Assembly (NCBI RefSeq): GCF_963677565.1
Contig: NZ_OY781981.1
Span: 1,426,001 to 1,490,000, forward strand
DNA: 64,000 nucleotides
Reading direction: 5' to 3'
From: an uncultured Draconibacterium sp.
GTDB lineage: Bacteria > Bacteroidota > Bacteroidia > Bacteroidales > Prolixibacteraceae
Part shown: positions 17,969 through 26,872 of the stretch, piece by piece
Layout of the letters: every line of letters begins with the position of its first letter
How positions within the stretch are numbered: the stretch's first letter is position 1
Made by a program: the position numbers and the translations under genes
The notes under the pieces: generated by a model
What the model was told of the DNA's origin: nothing
Databases searched by the model: none
Seen by the model: the letters and a program-made list of their open reading frames with translations, nothing else

Positions 17969-18018
17969 CAATTTTAAATAAATTTAAAAAGTATATGAGC
18001 AAATTTCTTTAAAAAGAA
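17969..18018. promoter_or_regulatory. Candidate ROK-type operator elements of MFS-GH130
   Basis: On the minus strand 17993-17969 begins TACTTTTTAAA, as at GH92, and has an imperfect second half (TTTAAAATTG). A second element TTCTTTAAAAAGAA (18005-18018) has inverted arms TTCTTT/AAAGAA. Both resemble the perfect palindromes upstream of the ROK gene and GH92, but more weakly. Confidence 0.4.
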
Positions 18019-18118
18019 TCCGAATGTCGACAAAAATTTAATATGAAGACTAAATTTCAAAAGTCGAAAATAGTTACAGAACTTGTTAGAGGAATTCAAC
18101 CTGTTAAATATAGGGTAT

Positions 18119-18150
18119 AAAAAAAGCCTCCGTCAACTGACGGAAGCCTT
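18119..18150 (-). terminator. Intrinsic terminator after the DUF4395 gene
   Basis: On the minus strand GCTTCCGTCA and TGACGGAGGC pair (one G-T) around a tiny loop and run into seven T. It ends the leftward DUF4395 transcript about 27 bases after the stop. Confidence 0.85.
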
Positions 18151-18177
18151 CATTCGAAAAACTGTAATAAAGTTGAA

Positions 18178-18615
18178 TTATTTATAAAAAGGTAGTACTA
18201 AGTAGGTATAAATGATACACCCCATACAAACACCCAATGCAAATTCCAGGCTTGCAAAAAACATCAGTAATCCTGACACAATTATTGCAGCGGTGGTCAG
18301 CTGTGCCAGAAAAAGACCAACAATTACCATGGTCATTACGAAACCCAATCGGGCAGCAAAAATTTTGGGTGCTTTTGCAATTTGTTTCTCCTTCAAATTA
18401 AGAGCATTCGACAAGCGGTAACTTACATAGCTAATAGGGCTGTACTTTAATTGAGTAAAAGCACGCATAAAAAAATCGGCCATCAGCACAATCAAAAAGA
18501 TTGACGAATTCATTGCAAAACTGGTTATCACCAATAGAATTCCAATTAGTGCGTTTATCCGGGTGGTTTTCTCATCGACCTTATCTGTCGAAATTGGGCA
18601 AACTAATTGTCTCAT
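18178..18615 (-). CDS. DUF4395 membrane protein
   Basis: A 145-residue protein starting MRQLVCPISTDKVDEKTTRINA, with about four hydrophobic segments (residues about 22-40, 85-105, 108-128 and 125-142). The N-terminal CP motif, the VDE..R.NA segment and the late FALGVCMGCIIY cysteines are features of DUF4395, a family often found near thioredoxin-like or sulfur-related genes, with no assigned function. I use the ATG at 18615, because the 24 residues upstream in the same frame do not fit the family. It stands alone with its own terminator. Confidence 0.7.
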   Translation of the reverse strand: MRQLVCPISTDKVDEKTTRINALIGILLVITSFAMNSSIFLIVLMADFFMRAFTQLKYSPISYVSYRLSNALNLKEKQIAKAPKIFAARLGFVMTMVIVGLFLAQLTTAAIIVSGLLMFFASLEFALGVCMGCIIYTYLVLPFYK

Positions 18616-18888
18616 AACTGTCGTATTAATAGTTGATGCAAATAAAATACAAATAACTCTTCTAATCGAAAAAAGGATGAATAACACTTTAATTCCTTAC
18701 AAATAATTAACAAAGTATGTCATTCGTCATCATATTAAAGCTGAGTGTGGTTATATTTATCTTTTCAAAAAAATAAGCTTGTCACCCCTGACTTTTGGGA
18801 GGGGATATCATAAAAAATTGTAATAAAAACAGTCCTGGGCCGATTTTTTATATCACCAATGACGGACTGCATAAAAATTTTTGAACGA

Positions 18889-20745
18889 ATGAAGATTAGA
18901 AAAAAACTGTATTTAAGTGTTGTCTGTTTGGTTCTTGTTCAGTTGTGGGCAGTTAGTAGCTACGCGCAACAAAACGAGCCTGCAAAGCCGTTTTTTAAAG
19001 ATGGCGAGGCGCAAATTGTAAAAGCATTTGAAGATCCGGATTACTGGATTCGTGAAGACTTATGGGTGGAAACCGAGTTTGATTCGGATGGCGATGGTTT
19101 GTTGGACCGTATGCATGTTGATGTAACACGCCCGCGGCAAACAGAAAGGGAAGGCTTAAAACTTCCTGTTATTTATAATTCAAGCCCATATTTTGCCGGT
19201 GTGGCAGGAAACAATCCCGAGTTTTTTTGGGATGTAAAACAAGAGCTGGGCGAGAAGCCAAAACAACATGTTCATCCTCCCGAAATTCAGCGTAGGGGAG
19301 AAAGGCCAATAATTTCGAAGGCGCAGGTAAATACATGGGTTCCGCGTGGTTTTGTTGTGGTACATTCATCGTCTCCGGGAACCGGTTTATCCGATGGTTC
19401 GCCAACAGTTGGAGGCGACAATGAGTCGCTGGCACCAAAAGCAGTAATCGATTGGCTTTGCGGTCGCGCAAAAGGTTACAAAACCCGAACTGGAAATGAA
19501 GAAGTTGAAGCATATTGGTGTACCGGCAAAGTGGGAATGACTGGGACTTCGTATGAAGGAACATTGCCTCTGGCCGCTGCAACAACAGGAGTTGAAGGAC
19601 TGGAAGCGATTATTCCGGTGGCTCCAAATACTTCGTATTATCATTATTACCGCTCAAATGGGTTGGTGCGTTCTCCCGGAGGTTATCTGGGCGAAGATAT
19701 TGATGTCCTTTTTGATTTTATTCACAGTGGAGCGCTTGACAAAAGAGCTTATGCACGTGAGCATGTTCGCGATACAGAAATGAAAAATGGTCAGGACCGA
19801 ATTACCGGTGATTATAACGATTTTTGGGCCGGTCGCGATTACCTGAATGATATGGAGCCGATGAAAGCAGCAATGCTGATGTCGCATGGTTTTAACGACT
19901 GGAATGTGGTGCCTGAGCATAGTTTGCGCATTTACGAAGCAGCTAAGGCAAAAGGTATTCCCTGCCAGATTTATTACCACCAGGATGGTCACGGTGGACC
20001 TCCACCACTTAGTATGATGAACCGTTGGTTTACCCGTTATTTATTTGGTATTGAAAATGGTGTTGAGAATGATCCGAAAGCATGGATCGTTCGTGAAGAC
20101 GATGATCACGATCATCCAACATCGTATGCCGATTATCCAAATCCTGATGCAAAACCAGTAACTTTCTACCTTACTTCGGGAGCGCCGGAAAAAGGTGGCC
20201 TCGTTACCGACAAACCAAACAGTCAGCCGGAAGAAACGCTGGTTGATAACTATTCATTTTCAGGAGAAGCGCTTGCACAAGCTGAAAATACCGAGCATCG
20301 CTTAATATATGTAAGTCCGGAATTGAAAGAAGACGTTCATATTTCGGGAAAACCAAAAATTACCATTAAAGCGGCCAGCAGCAAACCGGCAGTTAACCTT
20401 TCGGTTTACCTGGTTTCGTTACCGTGGAATAATTCACAGTGGCGTCGTCCAAAAATTACCGATAATCTTATTACCCGTGGTTGGGCCGATTTGCAGAACT
20501 ATAAATCGCTGCGCGAAAGTGAGCCATTGAAACCGGGTAAATTCTACGAAATGACATTCGAGCTGCAACCCGATGACCAGGTGATTAAAGCCGGTCAACA
20601 GATTGGATTGATGATTATTTCGAGCGATAAAGATTTTACACTACATCCAAAACCCGGAACCGAATTAACTGTTGATTTGGACGGAACAAGCATTGAAATT
20701 CCCGTGGTTGGCGGAGCTGAAGCTTATTATACAGCCATTCAATAA
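18889..20745 (+). CDS. Secreted S15-family X-Pro dipeptidyl-peptidase
   Basis: A 618-residue serine peptidase with a signal peptide (ends SSYAQ). The alpha/beta-hydrolase triad is visible: Ser in GMTGTSYEG (about residue 217), Asp in SHGFNDWNV and His in YHQDGHGG. Residues after about 425 form the beta-rich PepX C-terminal domain. Such enzymes remove Xaa-Pro dipeptides from peptide N termini. The ATG at 18889 starts a normal signal sequence; the frame can be extended to 18859 but the extra residues look spurious. The M1 peptidase gene follows after 26 bases, so the two form a peptide-degrading unit. Confidence 0.9.
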   Translation: MKIRKKLYLSVVCLVLVQLWAVSSYAQQNEPAKPFFKDGEAQIVKAFEDPDYWIREDLWVETEFDSDGDGLLDRMHVDVTRPRQTEREGLKLPVIYNSSPYFAGVAGNNPEFFWDVKQELGEKPKQHVHPPEIQRRGERPIISKAQVNTWVPRGFVVVHSSSPGTGLSDGSPTVGGDNESLAPKAVIDWLCGRAKGYKTRTGNEEVEAYWCTGKVGMTGTSYEGTLPLAAATTGVEGLEAIIPVAPNTSYYHYYRSNGLVRSPGGYLGEDIDVLFDFIHSGALDKRAYAREHVRDTEMKNGQDRITGDYNDFWAGRDYLNDMEPMKAAMLMSHGFNDWNVVPEHSLRIYEAAKAKGIPCQIYYHQDGHGGPPPLSMMNRWFTRYLFGIENGVENDPKAWIVREDDDHDHPTSYADYPNPDAKPVTFYLTSGAPEKGGLVTDKPNSQPEETLVDNYSFSGEALAQAENTEHRLIYVSPELKEDVHISGKPKITIKAASSKPAVNLSVYLVSLPWNNSQWRRPKITDNLITRGWADLQNYKSLRESEPLKPGKFYEMTFELQPDDQVIKAGQQIGLMIISSDKDFTLHPKPGTELTVDLDGTSIEIPVVGGAEAYYTAIQ

Positions 20746-20771
20746 CGCGGTTTTCTTAATATTTTAGTTTG

Positions 20772-22412
20772 ATGAAGCAGAGATTATTTATTGTAGCATT
20801 GTTGCTTGCTTGGGGCTTGAATGTAGTTGCACAAAAAACAAATTTTACGCACCAGGATTCATTGCGTGGCAGCATAACTCCCGAACGAGCTTGGTGGGAT
20901 CTTACGTATTATCATCTGGATGTAAAAGTAGATCCGGCTGACAGTACAATTTCCGGTAGCAACCTGATTCAATACAAGGTTTTAGAATCTAAACAGCGTA
21001 TGCAAATTGATATGCAGCCGCCAATGAAGATTTCACGAATTACGCAAAACGGCAAGGAGCTCAACTTTACGCAAGATGGAAATGCATGGTTTGTAGAATT
21101 GCAAAAGGAGCAAAATCCGAATGATGTTAACGAGTTGCTGGTTGAGTATTCCGGGAAACCAAAGATTAGTAGAAGACCGCCGTGGGATGGTGGAATAAGC
21201 TGGCAGAAAGATGAAAACGGTTACGATTTTATTGTAAATACCAACCAGGGCGACGGTGGTAGTTTGTGGTGGCCCTGCAAAGATCATCCTTACGACGAGC
21301 CCGACAGTATGTTGATAAGCGTAACTTTTCCCGAGCATTTAATGGATGTCTCCAATGGTCGTTTGCGCGGAGTGGAGCAAAATGCTGACGGAACAAAAAC
21401 GGCGCATTGGTTTGTAAACAACCCGATTAATAACTACGGGGTAAACATAAACATTGGAAATTATGCCCATTGGCACGAAGTTTTTAAAGGCGAAAAAGGC
21501 GATTTGGATTGCAACTACTGGGTGCTGAAACAAAACCTGGAAAAGGCAAAAGAGCATTTTAAACAGGCGCCAATGATGCTGGAAGCTTTTGAGCACTGGT
21601 TTGGCCCGTATCCGTTTTACGAAGATGGCTATAAACTTGTGGAAGTGCCGTATCCGGGCATGGAACATCAAAGTTCGGTTACCTACGGAAATGGTTTCCG
21701 TAATGGTTACACCGGTCGTGATATTAGTAATTCGGGCTGGGGTTTTAAGTTTGACTTTATCATTATCCACGAGTCGGGGCACGAGTGGTTTGCCAATAAC
21801 ATTACCAACTGGGATGAGGCCGATATGTGGATACATGAGAGTTTTACCAATTACTCAGAGAATCTTTTTGTGGAGTATTACTGGGGCAAAAAGGCGGGCT
21901 CAGAATATATTCGGGGAAGCCGCCTGGGTATTCTAAACGACCGCCCTGTTATTGGGGTTTACGGCGTAAATTACCCGGGATCGGGAGATATGTATCCCAA
22001 AGGAGCCAACATGTTACATACCTTGCGACAGGTGGTCGACGATGATGAAAAATGGCGCGGTATTTTGCGTGGTTTAAATGAAGAGTTTTACCATCAGACT
22101 GTAAAAGCCGAGCAAATTGAAGGCTATTTAATGGAGCATTCCGGACTTGATTTACAAGGGTTCTTCAATCAGTATTTGCGCGATACACGAATTCCAACTT
22201 TTGAGTATGCCATTATTGATGGAGAACTGCAATTCCGTTGGGCAAACTGTGTCGACAATTTTAAATTGCCACTGAAAGTATATATCAATGGAGAGCTTCA
22301 ATGGTTGAATCCTTCAGGTCGCTGGCAATATTTCGACACCGACGAGAAAGTTAAAAAGGTAGAAGTTGATAAAGACTTTTACGTAGCCAGCTTTCAGGTT
22401 GTAGAACTATAA
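20772..22412 (+). CDS. Secreted M1-family zinc aminopeptidase
   Basis: A 546-residue metallopeptidase with a signal peptide (ends LNVVAQ). The zinc site is HESGHEW, with the third ligand Glu in MWIHESFTNYSE about 20 residues later. The substrate-binding motif usually seen as GAMEN appears as PGMEHQS. The N-terminal beta domain (YYHLDVKVDP...ISGSNLIQYKV) is typical of M1 enzymes, while the long C-terminal helical domain of PepN is absent, as in shorter Bacteroidota members. Start at ATG 20772 rather than TTG 20769. It probably acts with the S15 peptidase encoded 26 bases upstream. Confidence 0.9.
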   Translation: MKQRLFIVALLLAWGLNVVAQKTNFTHQDSLRGSITPERAWWDLTYYHLDVKVDPADSTISGSNLIQYKVLESKQRMQIDMQPPMKISRITQNGKELNFTQDGNAWFVELQKEQNPNDVNELLVEYSGKPKISRRPPWDGGISWQKDENGYDFIVNTNQGDGGSLWWPCKDHPYDEPDSMLISVTFPEHLMDVSNGRLRGVEQNADGTKTAHWFVNNPINNYGVNINIGNYAHWHEVFKGEKGDLDCNYWVLKQNLEKAKEHFKQAPMMLEAFEHWFGPYPFYEDGYKLVEVPYPGMEHQSSVTYGNGFRNGYTGRDISNSGWGFKFDFIIIHESGHEWFANNITNWDEADMWIHESFTNYSENLFVEYYWGKKAGSEYIRGSRLGILNDRPVIGVYGVNYPGSGDMYPKGANMLHTLRQVVDDDEKWRGILRGLNEEFYHQTVKAEQIEGYLMEHSGLDLQGFFNQYLRDTRIPTFEYAIIDGELQFRWANCVDNFKLPLKVYINGELQWLNPSGRWQYFDTDEKVKKVEVDKDFYVASFQVVEL

Positions 22413-22429
22413 AACAAAAGACCATACAG

Positions 22430-22895
22430 ATAAGTAAGATTTGGAGTAGCCGTAAGAGGCAGTTGAATGTGAATTGTGGGGAGCATCGAAATACTGCGAT
22501 TTCTGCCTGCCGGCGGCCTTCATTTTTGCCTTGATGCAAAACGAAGCAAAAAGATCAAGGCTGCTTTTGGCCTTAATCCTTCGTTTTCATAAAACCAAAG
22601 TTCGGACGGGTGATCTTCTCAATTCTTCGAAGCTTCCCGTTCTCTCTAAGGTTTTATCTCAACTCCGGGCAAAGCCCAAAAGAGGCCGTCCATTGATGTA
22701 ACGTCAGCTACATCGAAGCTTGGCCTCGGCCGGTGAGCCGGAAAACAAGTGGTGACGGCGTAAAAAATTACTGTTGTTTGAGGAGGTACGACGAGTTCAG
22801 GAATTTTAGCTGGCATCACGTAGCTTTTTCGAGTGAAGCGGGCGCAGCCTTGGGTTTTCTGTCTACTCTTTGGGCTAAGCCAAAGAGTAGAATCC
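22430..22895. repeat. Dispersed-repeat-like structured segment, GC-richer than surroundings
   Basis: The 608 bases between the M1 gene and the lipoprotein gene hold no convincing gene but show several inverted repeats: GCCTTGAT/ATCAAGGC (22528-22535/22554-22561), GGGC/GCCC (22667-22677), and a perfect 11-base stem CTACTCTTTGG/CCAAAGAGTAG (22863-22873/22880-22890). Base composition is richer in G and C than the flanks. Short frames are open on both strands; one antisense frame (22915-22646) resembles small hypothetical proteins I recall being predicted repeatedly in Bacteroidota genomes, which suggests a multicopy noncoding element rather than a gene. That recall is not verified. Confidence 0.5.
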
Positions 22896-22963
22896 GCCTG
22901 ATAAGGCAAAAGCAAGTTTTTTCTCCTTGGTTGTTATACTCATCCGGCACAGTATATAAAAGC

Positions 22964-23006
22964 AAAAGAGCCTTACATTGATCGAAGAAGATAGTAAGGC
23001 TCTTTT
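22964..23006. terminator. Bidirectional terminator before the lipoprotein gene's 3' end
   Basis: AAAAGAGCCTTAC (22964-22976) pairs perfectly with GTAAGGCTCTTTT (22994-23006) over 13 bases with a 17-base loop. The stem has A/T ends on both sides, so it can serve the rightward peptidase operon and the leftward lipoprotein gene that stops at 23021. Confidence 0.8.
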
Positions 23007-23020
23007 TATATTCGAATTGG

Positions 23021-23638
23021 TTAGGAAACCGGAACTGATATTGTTCCGTCCATAAAAACTTCAAGTAAATCGCCCGATTCATTAAAAACTGCAATTCGTT
23101 GTTTCTCGATCCACATGGCGCAAAGTGGTCCGCAGTAATCCATCCAGTATAAATCGAGCGTTACCACGTAAACCGAATCAAAATTTTGCGGTTCTACAGA
23201 TTCTCCATTTGAATTTTCATTCGGCGAAGTGTATGAGTCATGAAATTCAACATTTGCCGAATAGGTAAATTCAGCAGTATAAAAGAAAACGTCTTCTTTG
23301 TTTGCGTTGAACTCATCGATTAATGTCGTGTAATAATCAATGGCATCGGTGGTAATGCAAAAAGGAATCAGCACACCATCAAAAGAATTATAGTACCAAT
23401 AGGCCGTTTCCGGTACCTCCATCCCTGACCACTCAGTAGCAGCAATAAGGTCTTCGCGTGGAGGATAGTACAACTCGGCTTTTGTGATTAGTTCGGCTTC
23501 AAAAGAATTATCTGAATTGCGTTCGATCAATTTAGTGTAACTTCGTTTCGGCATTTCAAGTTCGTCGTCAGAACTATCGTTGCAAGAAACCAAAGCCAGC
23601 ATGAGCAGGCTTAGGAGGAAAAAGTAATTCGCTTTCAT
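23021..23638 (-). CDS. Lipoprotein of unknown function
   Basis: A 205-residue protein with a lipoprotein signal (LLMLALVSCNDSSDDE; Cys about 19). The mature part contains many aromatic and acidic residues and two Cys in YWMDYCGPLCAMW near residue 170, which could form a disulfide. I recognise no family. The start is set at ATG 23638; an upstream extension is not needed. The tandem array begins about 55 bases upstream, so the array covers or replaces the usual promoter region of this gene. Confidence 0.65.
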   Translation of the reverse strand: MKANYFFLLSLLMLALVSCNDSSDDELEMPKRSYTKLIERNSDNSFEAELITKAELYYPPREDLIAATEWSGMEVPETAYWYYNSFDGVLIPFCITTDAIDYYTTLIDEFNANKEDVFFYTAEFTYSANVEFHDSYTSPNENSNGESVEPQNFDSVYVVTLDLYWMDYCGPLCAMWIEKQRIAVFNESGDLLEVFMDGTISVPVS

Positions 23639-23692
23639 TGTCGTTTGTTTTGTTAACAGATGGGAATTAGGTAGAAATGGTTGCGTAGTTTC

Positions 23693-24438
23693 CTGATTTT
23701 GCATACAGAAGATCATGTATTCTTGAGAATTTACCCTCTTTTAAGTGCGGAAGGCAGCACATTTTTAAAAATATGGCCTCTTCCGCATGCAGAAGGCACT
23801 ACTTTTTTGCAAATATGGCTTCCTCCGCATGCAGAAGACCATATATTTTTGAGAATATACCCTCTTTTAAGTGCGGAAGGCAGCACATTTTTAAAAATAT
23901 GGCCTCTTCCGCATGCAGAAGGCACTACTTTTTTGCAAATATGGCTTCCTCCGCATGCAGAAGACCATATATTTTTGAGAATATACCCTCTTTTAAGTGC
24001 GGAAGGCAGCATATTTTTAAAAATATGGCCTCTTCCGTATACAGAAGGCACTACTTTTTTGCAAATATGGCTTCTTCCGCATGCAGAAGACCATATATTT
24101 TTGAGAATATACCCTCTTTTAAGTGCGGAAGGCAGCACATTTTTAAAAATATGGCCTCTTCCGCATGCAGAAGGCACTACTTTTTTGCAAATATGGCTTC
24201 CTCCGCATGCAGAAGACCATATATTTTTGAGAATATACCCTCTTTTAAGTGCGGAAGGCAGCATATTTTTAAAAATATGGCCTCTTCCGTATACAGAAGG
24301 CACTACTTTTTTGCAAATATGGCTTCTTCCGCATGCAGAAGACCATATAATTTAGAGAATACACCCTCTTTTAAGTGCGGAAGGCAATATATTTTAAAAA
24401 ATATGGCCTCTTATAAGTGCAGAAAGCAACACTTGTAG
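23693..24438. repeat. Higher-order tandem array: 126-bp unit made of three 42-bp subunits
   Basis: The landmark CCCTCTTTTAAGTGCGG starts at 23734, 23860, 23986, 24112, 24238 and (degenerate) 24364, an exact 126-base period. Each unit has three related subunits of about 42 bases, with near-palindromes CTTCCGCATGCAGAAG and CA(C/T)ATTTTTAAAAATATG. Copies starting 23860 and 24112 agree with each other, as do 23986 and 24238, so a 252-base doublet was also duplicated. Edge copies (23693-23733 and after 24340) are degenerate. Because 42 is divisible by three, long stop-free frames run through it on both strands (14-residue repeats), so open frames are not evidence of coding. Confidence 0.95.
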
Positions 24439-24452
24439 AAGATATTTTCCCG

Positions 24453-26693
24453 CTAATAGTGCTCGGAAGTCATATAAAATTCCAGCATGCCACCTTTCAT
24501 CAAGTCTTCGTGCGAAAAGAACGGTTCATCCAGTGTTTCGCCGTTGAGCACAACTTTTTCGATGAATTTATTTTCTTTTGAATTGTTGTGAGCAACGATC
24601 TCGAAAGTACCACCCGGAACCCGAACTGATGCTTGATCAATAACAGGCCGACCTATAGTATAAGTAGGGTCGCCGGGGCAAACCTGGTAAAAACCAATGG
24701 CATTCAGTACATACCATGCCGACATCTGGCCGCAGTCTTCGTTGCCTATTATTCCCGCAGGTTCCGGCAAATAGAAATCGTACAATACCTGGTCGAGGTA
24801 TTTTTGAGTTTTCCACTTTGCGTTGGTGTAATTGTATAAATAGGCCATGTGGTGACTTGGCTCGTTTCCGTGCGCGTATTGCCCGATCAAGCCGGTGATG
24901 TCGGCCGATGCATTTTCACCCAGAATTTCGGAGCTGGTAGTAAACAAGCTGTCAAGACTTGATTCGAAAACATCTTTTCCGCCAAACAAGTTTACCATGC
25001 CGTTCATATCGTGTGGGGCAAAATAGCTCCACTGGTAGGCATTTCCTTCGGTGTAATCGGCATGATTGTGATCGGAGTATTTTGGATTAAAAGGTGTTCG
25101 CCAGCTGCCGTCGCCATTTTTACCACGCATAAATCCTGTTGAGGCATCAAAATAATTTTCGTAGTATTTCGACTTTTTGTAGAACTCATCAGCTGTTTTA
25201 TCGTCGCCGGCGGCTTTGGCAATCTCTGCCACACACCAGTCGTAATAAGCCATCTCAACGCCGTACGACACAGAAGCCGTGATTGAATCAGAAGGAACAA
25301 AACCATACTTTTCTTTGTAATAAATGTGTTTCATCATTACTTCTGCACCTCGCTGGCCTGCATGAGCTTCCAGCCATTCGGGTTGCCAGGTCGCCGATTT
25401 TACAGCAGCTTCTTTCCAGTCGTTAAGGTCTGCATTGGGCACCAACCCTTTTGCCAGTGCGTCGGCCATTACCGATGTTGCCGGGTAGCCCACCATCGTT
25501 CCCGTGTAGTTCGATGCCAGTGGCCATTTCGGAAGTAGACCACCTTCGCGGTATTTTTGTACAAGCGCTTCTGCCCACTCGCCGGCTTTTTCAGGTCGGA
25601 TTATGGTAATAAGCGGGTGAAAAGCGCGGAAAGTATCCCACAACGAAAAGACGGTGTAGTTGGTAAATCCTTCCGGTGCCTGACGGATGGTTTTGTCCAT
25701 GCCGCGGTAACGCCCGTCGACATCCTGTGCGGTAAATGGCGACATCATGCTGTGGTAAAGTGCGGTGTAGAAATTGGTTTTTACCGCTTCGTCATCTGTA
25801 GAAATGGTAATTCCCTGCAGGGCTTCGCGCCATTCTGCTTTTGCTTGCTCCATGGTTTTGTCAAAGTCCCATCCTGTAAGTTCAGCCTGCATATTTTTAT
25901 TGGCACCAGCTTCGTCAACAACCGATAATGCCACTTTTACGAGCAGCACTTTGTCATTTTGCGGAAATTTGAAATGTAATTTTATGTCTTTTCCGGTAAG
26001 ACTGGTTTCTGTGGTCGGTTCTCCCTCTGCAAATGTTCTCAACCGATCAAACGCTTCTGAAAACTCAATGCGATAAGCTACCAAATGATCTTCGGCCCAG
26101 CCTTTTGTAAGCTGAACACCTTCAAAAGTTTTATCGTCAATTTGGTGAATAGTATTTTTCACAATACTGTGTCCCCAATTGGGTTGCAAAATATGTCCAA
26201 GGTCGAGCATCACATTTCTGTCGCTGCCGTTGTCAAACGAATATTTATGAAATCCCACACGTTTAGTAGCCGTTAATTCGGCTGAAACGTTCAGGTTTTT
26301 CAGTCGCACTTTATAATAACCGGGCGATGCTGTTTCGTCTTTTTTATCAAACAAACCAACAGGTTTTAACTCATCCGAATTCGAGTAAGGCAGCAAAAGC
26401 ACATCGCCAAGATCGCCAATACCTGTTCCACTCAAATGGGTGTGGCTGAATCCGTAAATGGTTGAATCTTCGTTGTGGTAACCACTGCTGGCATCCCAGC
26501 CCATAATATGGGTGTCCGGACTCAACTGAACCATCCCAAACGGCGTGGTCGCGCCAGGGAAAGTGTGCCCGTGAAAACCTGTCCCGATAAACGGATCAAC
26601 GTAGTTTAAAATATCCTGTTCAGTTTGTTTTTGCTCCGAAACACAGCCCGAAACAAATAAAACCAGGGCGAATAGTACAGTTAGTGCTCTCAT
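24453..26693 (-). CDS. GH92 alpha-mannosidase lipoprotein
   Basis: A 746-residue exo-alpha-mannosidase with a lipoprotein signal (LFALVLFVSGCVSEQ; Cys about 17), so likely anchored on the cell envelope. GH92 features: YVDPFIGTGFHGHTFPGATTPFG near the mature N terminus, the central KWPLASNYTGTMVGYP region, HGNEPSHHMAYLYNY, and the catalytic-acid motif GNEDCGQMSAWYV. These Ca-dependent inverting enzymes remove alpha-1,2/1,3/1,4/1,6 mannose from high-mannose N-glycans or yeast mannan; the linkage cannot be told here. The ATG at 26693 gives the signal peptide; a longer frame to 26966 would run into the divergent peptidase gene. A perfect palindrome overlaps its promoter. Confidence 0.93.
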   Translation of the reverse strand: MRALTVLFALVLFVSGCVSEQKQTEQDILNYVDPFIGTGFHGHTFPGATTPFGMVQLSPDTHIMGWDASSGYHNEDSTIYGFSHTHLSGTGIGDLGDVLLLPYSNSDELKPVGLFDKKDETASPGYYKVRLKNLNVSAELTATKRVGFHKYSFDNGSDRNVMLDLGHILQPNWGHSIVKNTIHQIDDKTFEGVQLTKGWAEDHLVAYRIEFSEAFDRLRTFAEGEPTTETSLTGKDIKLHFKFPQNDKVLLVKVALSVVDEAGANKNMQAELTGWDFDKTMEQAKAEWREALQGITISTDDEAVKTNFYTALYHSMMSPFTAQDVDGRYRGMDKTIRQAPEGFTNYTVFSLWDTFRAFHPLITIIRPEKAGEWAEALVQKYREGGLLPKWPLASNYTGTMVGYPATSVMADALAKGLVPNADLNDWKEAAVKSATWQPEWLEAHAGQRGAEVMMKHIYYKEKYGFVPSDSITASVSYGVEMAYYDWCVAEIAKAAGDDKTADEFYKKSKYYENYFDASTGFMRGKNGDGSWRTPFNPKYSDHNHADYTEGNAYQWSYFAPHDMNGMVNLFGGKDVFESSLDSLFTTSSEILGENASADITGLIGQYAHGNEPSHHMAYLYNYTNAKWKTQKYLDQVLYDFYLPEPAGIIGNEDCGQMSAWYVLNAIGFYQVCPGDPTYTIGRPVIDQASVRVPGGTFEIVAHNNSKENKFIEKVVLNGETLDEPFFSHEDLMKGGMLEFYMTSEHY

Positions 26694-26716
26694 TTTCTGT
26701 TGATATAAATTTTGCG

Positions 26717-26724
26717 CAAAGTTA
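26717..26724 (-). promoter_or_regulatory. -7 promoter box of the GH92 gene
   Basis: On the minus strand this reads TAACTTTG, an exact TAnnTTTG match, ending 24 bases before the GH92 ATG. It is directly adjacent to the palindrome at 26725-26745. Confidence 0.6.
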
Positions 26725-26745
26725 CTTTTTAAAAATTTTAAAAAG
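26725..26745. promoter_or_regulatory. Candidate ROK operator of the GH92 gene
   Basis: CTTTTTAAAA (26725-26734) and TTTTAAAAAG (26736-26745) form a perfect palindrome around one A. Extended to 26723-26747 it shares the 25-base layout (C-T5-A5 ... A5-G-A-A) of the element before the ROK gene. It fills the spacer upstream of the -7 box, a place where a bound repressor would block RNA polymerase. Confidence 0.6.
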
Positions 26746-26872
26746 AAGAGAAATCGTACGATTCCACCATTTTTATTGAGCTGAAGAATTAGTGTGAAAG
26801 CAATGCGAACATTTGTCATAGTATGAAATAGAGAATTTACTACATTCACGTGCTCATAAAAAAATTGCATAA

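Noticed and set aside
22646..22915. Small antisense protein gene
   Set aside because: Lies within a structured repeat block; similar frames are likely artefacts of a multicopy noncoding element.
23693..24438. CRISPR array
   Set aside because: The regular repeats have no unique spacers: all subunits are related to each other and the whole 126-base unit repeats. No cas genes are nearby.
23681..24438. Three long reading frames across the tandem array as real genes
   Set aside because: Period is a multiple of three, so lack of stops is automatic. The frames have no clear ATG start at the array edge or only internal ones, and they conflict with each other. Kept as an open question in findings.
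15637..26693. SusC/SusD-type polysaccharide utilisation locus
   Set aside because: No SusC-like TonB-dependent transporter or SusD-like lipoprotein is present near GH130, GH92, GH2 or GH78, so the loci are not classical PULs.
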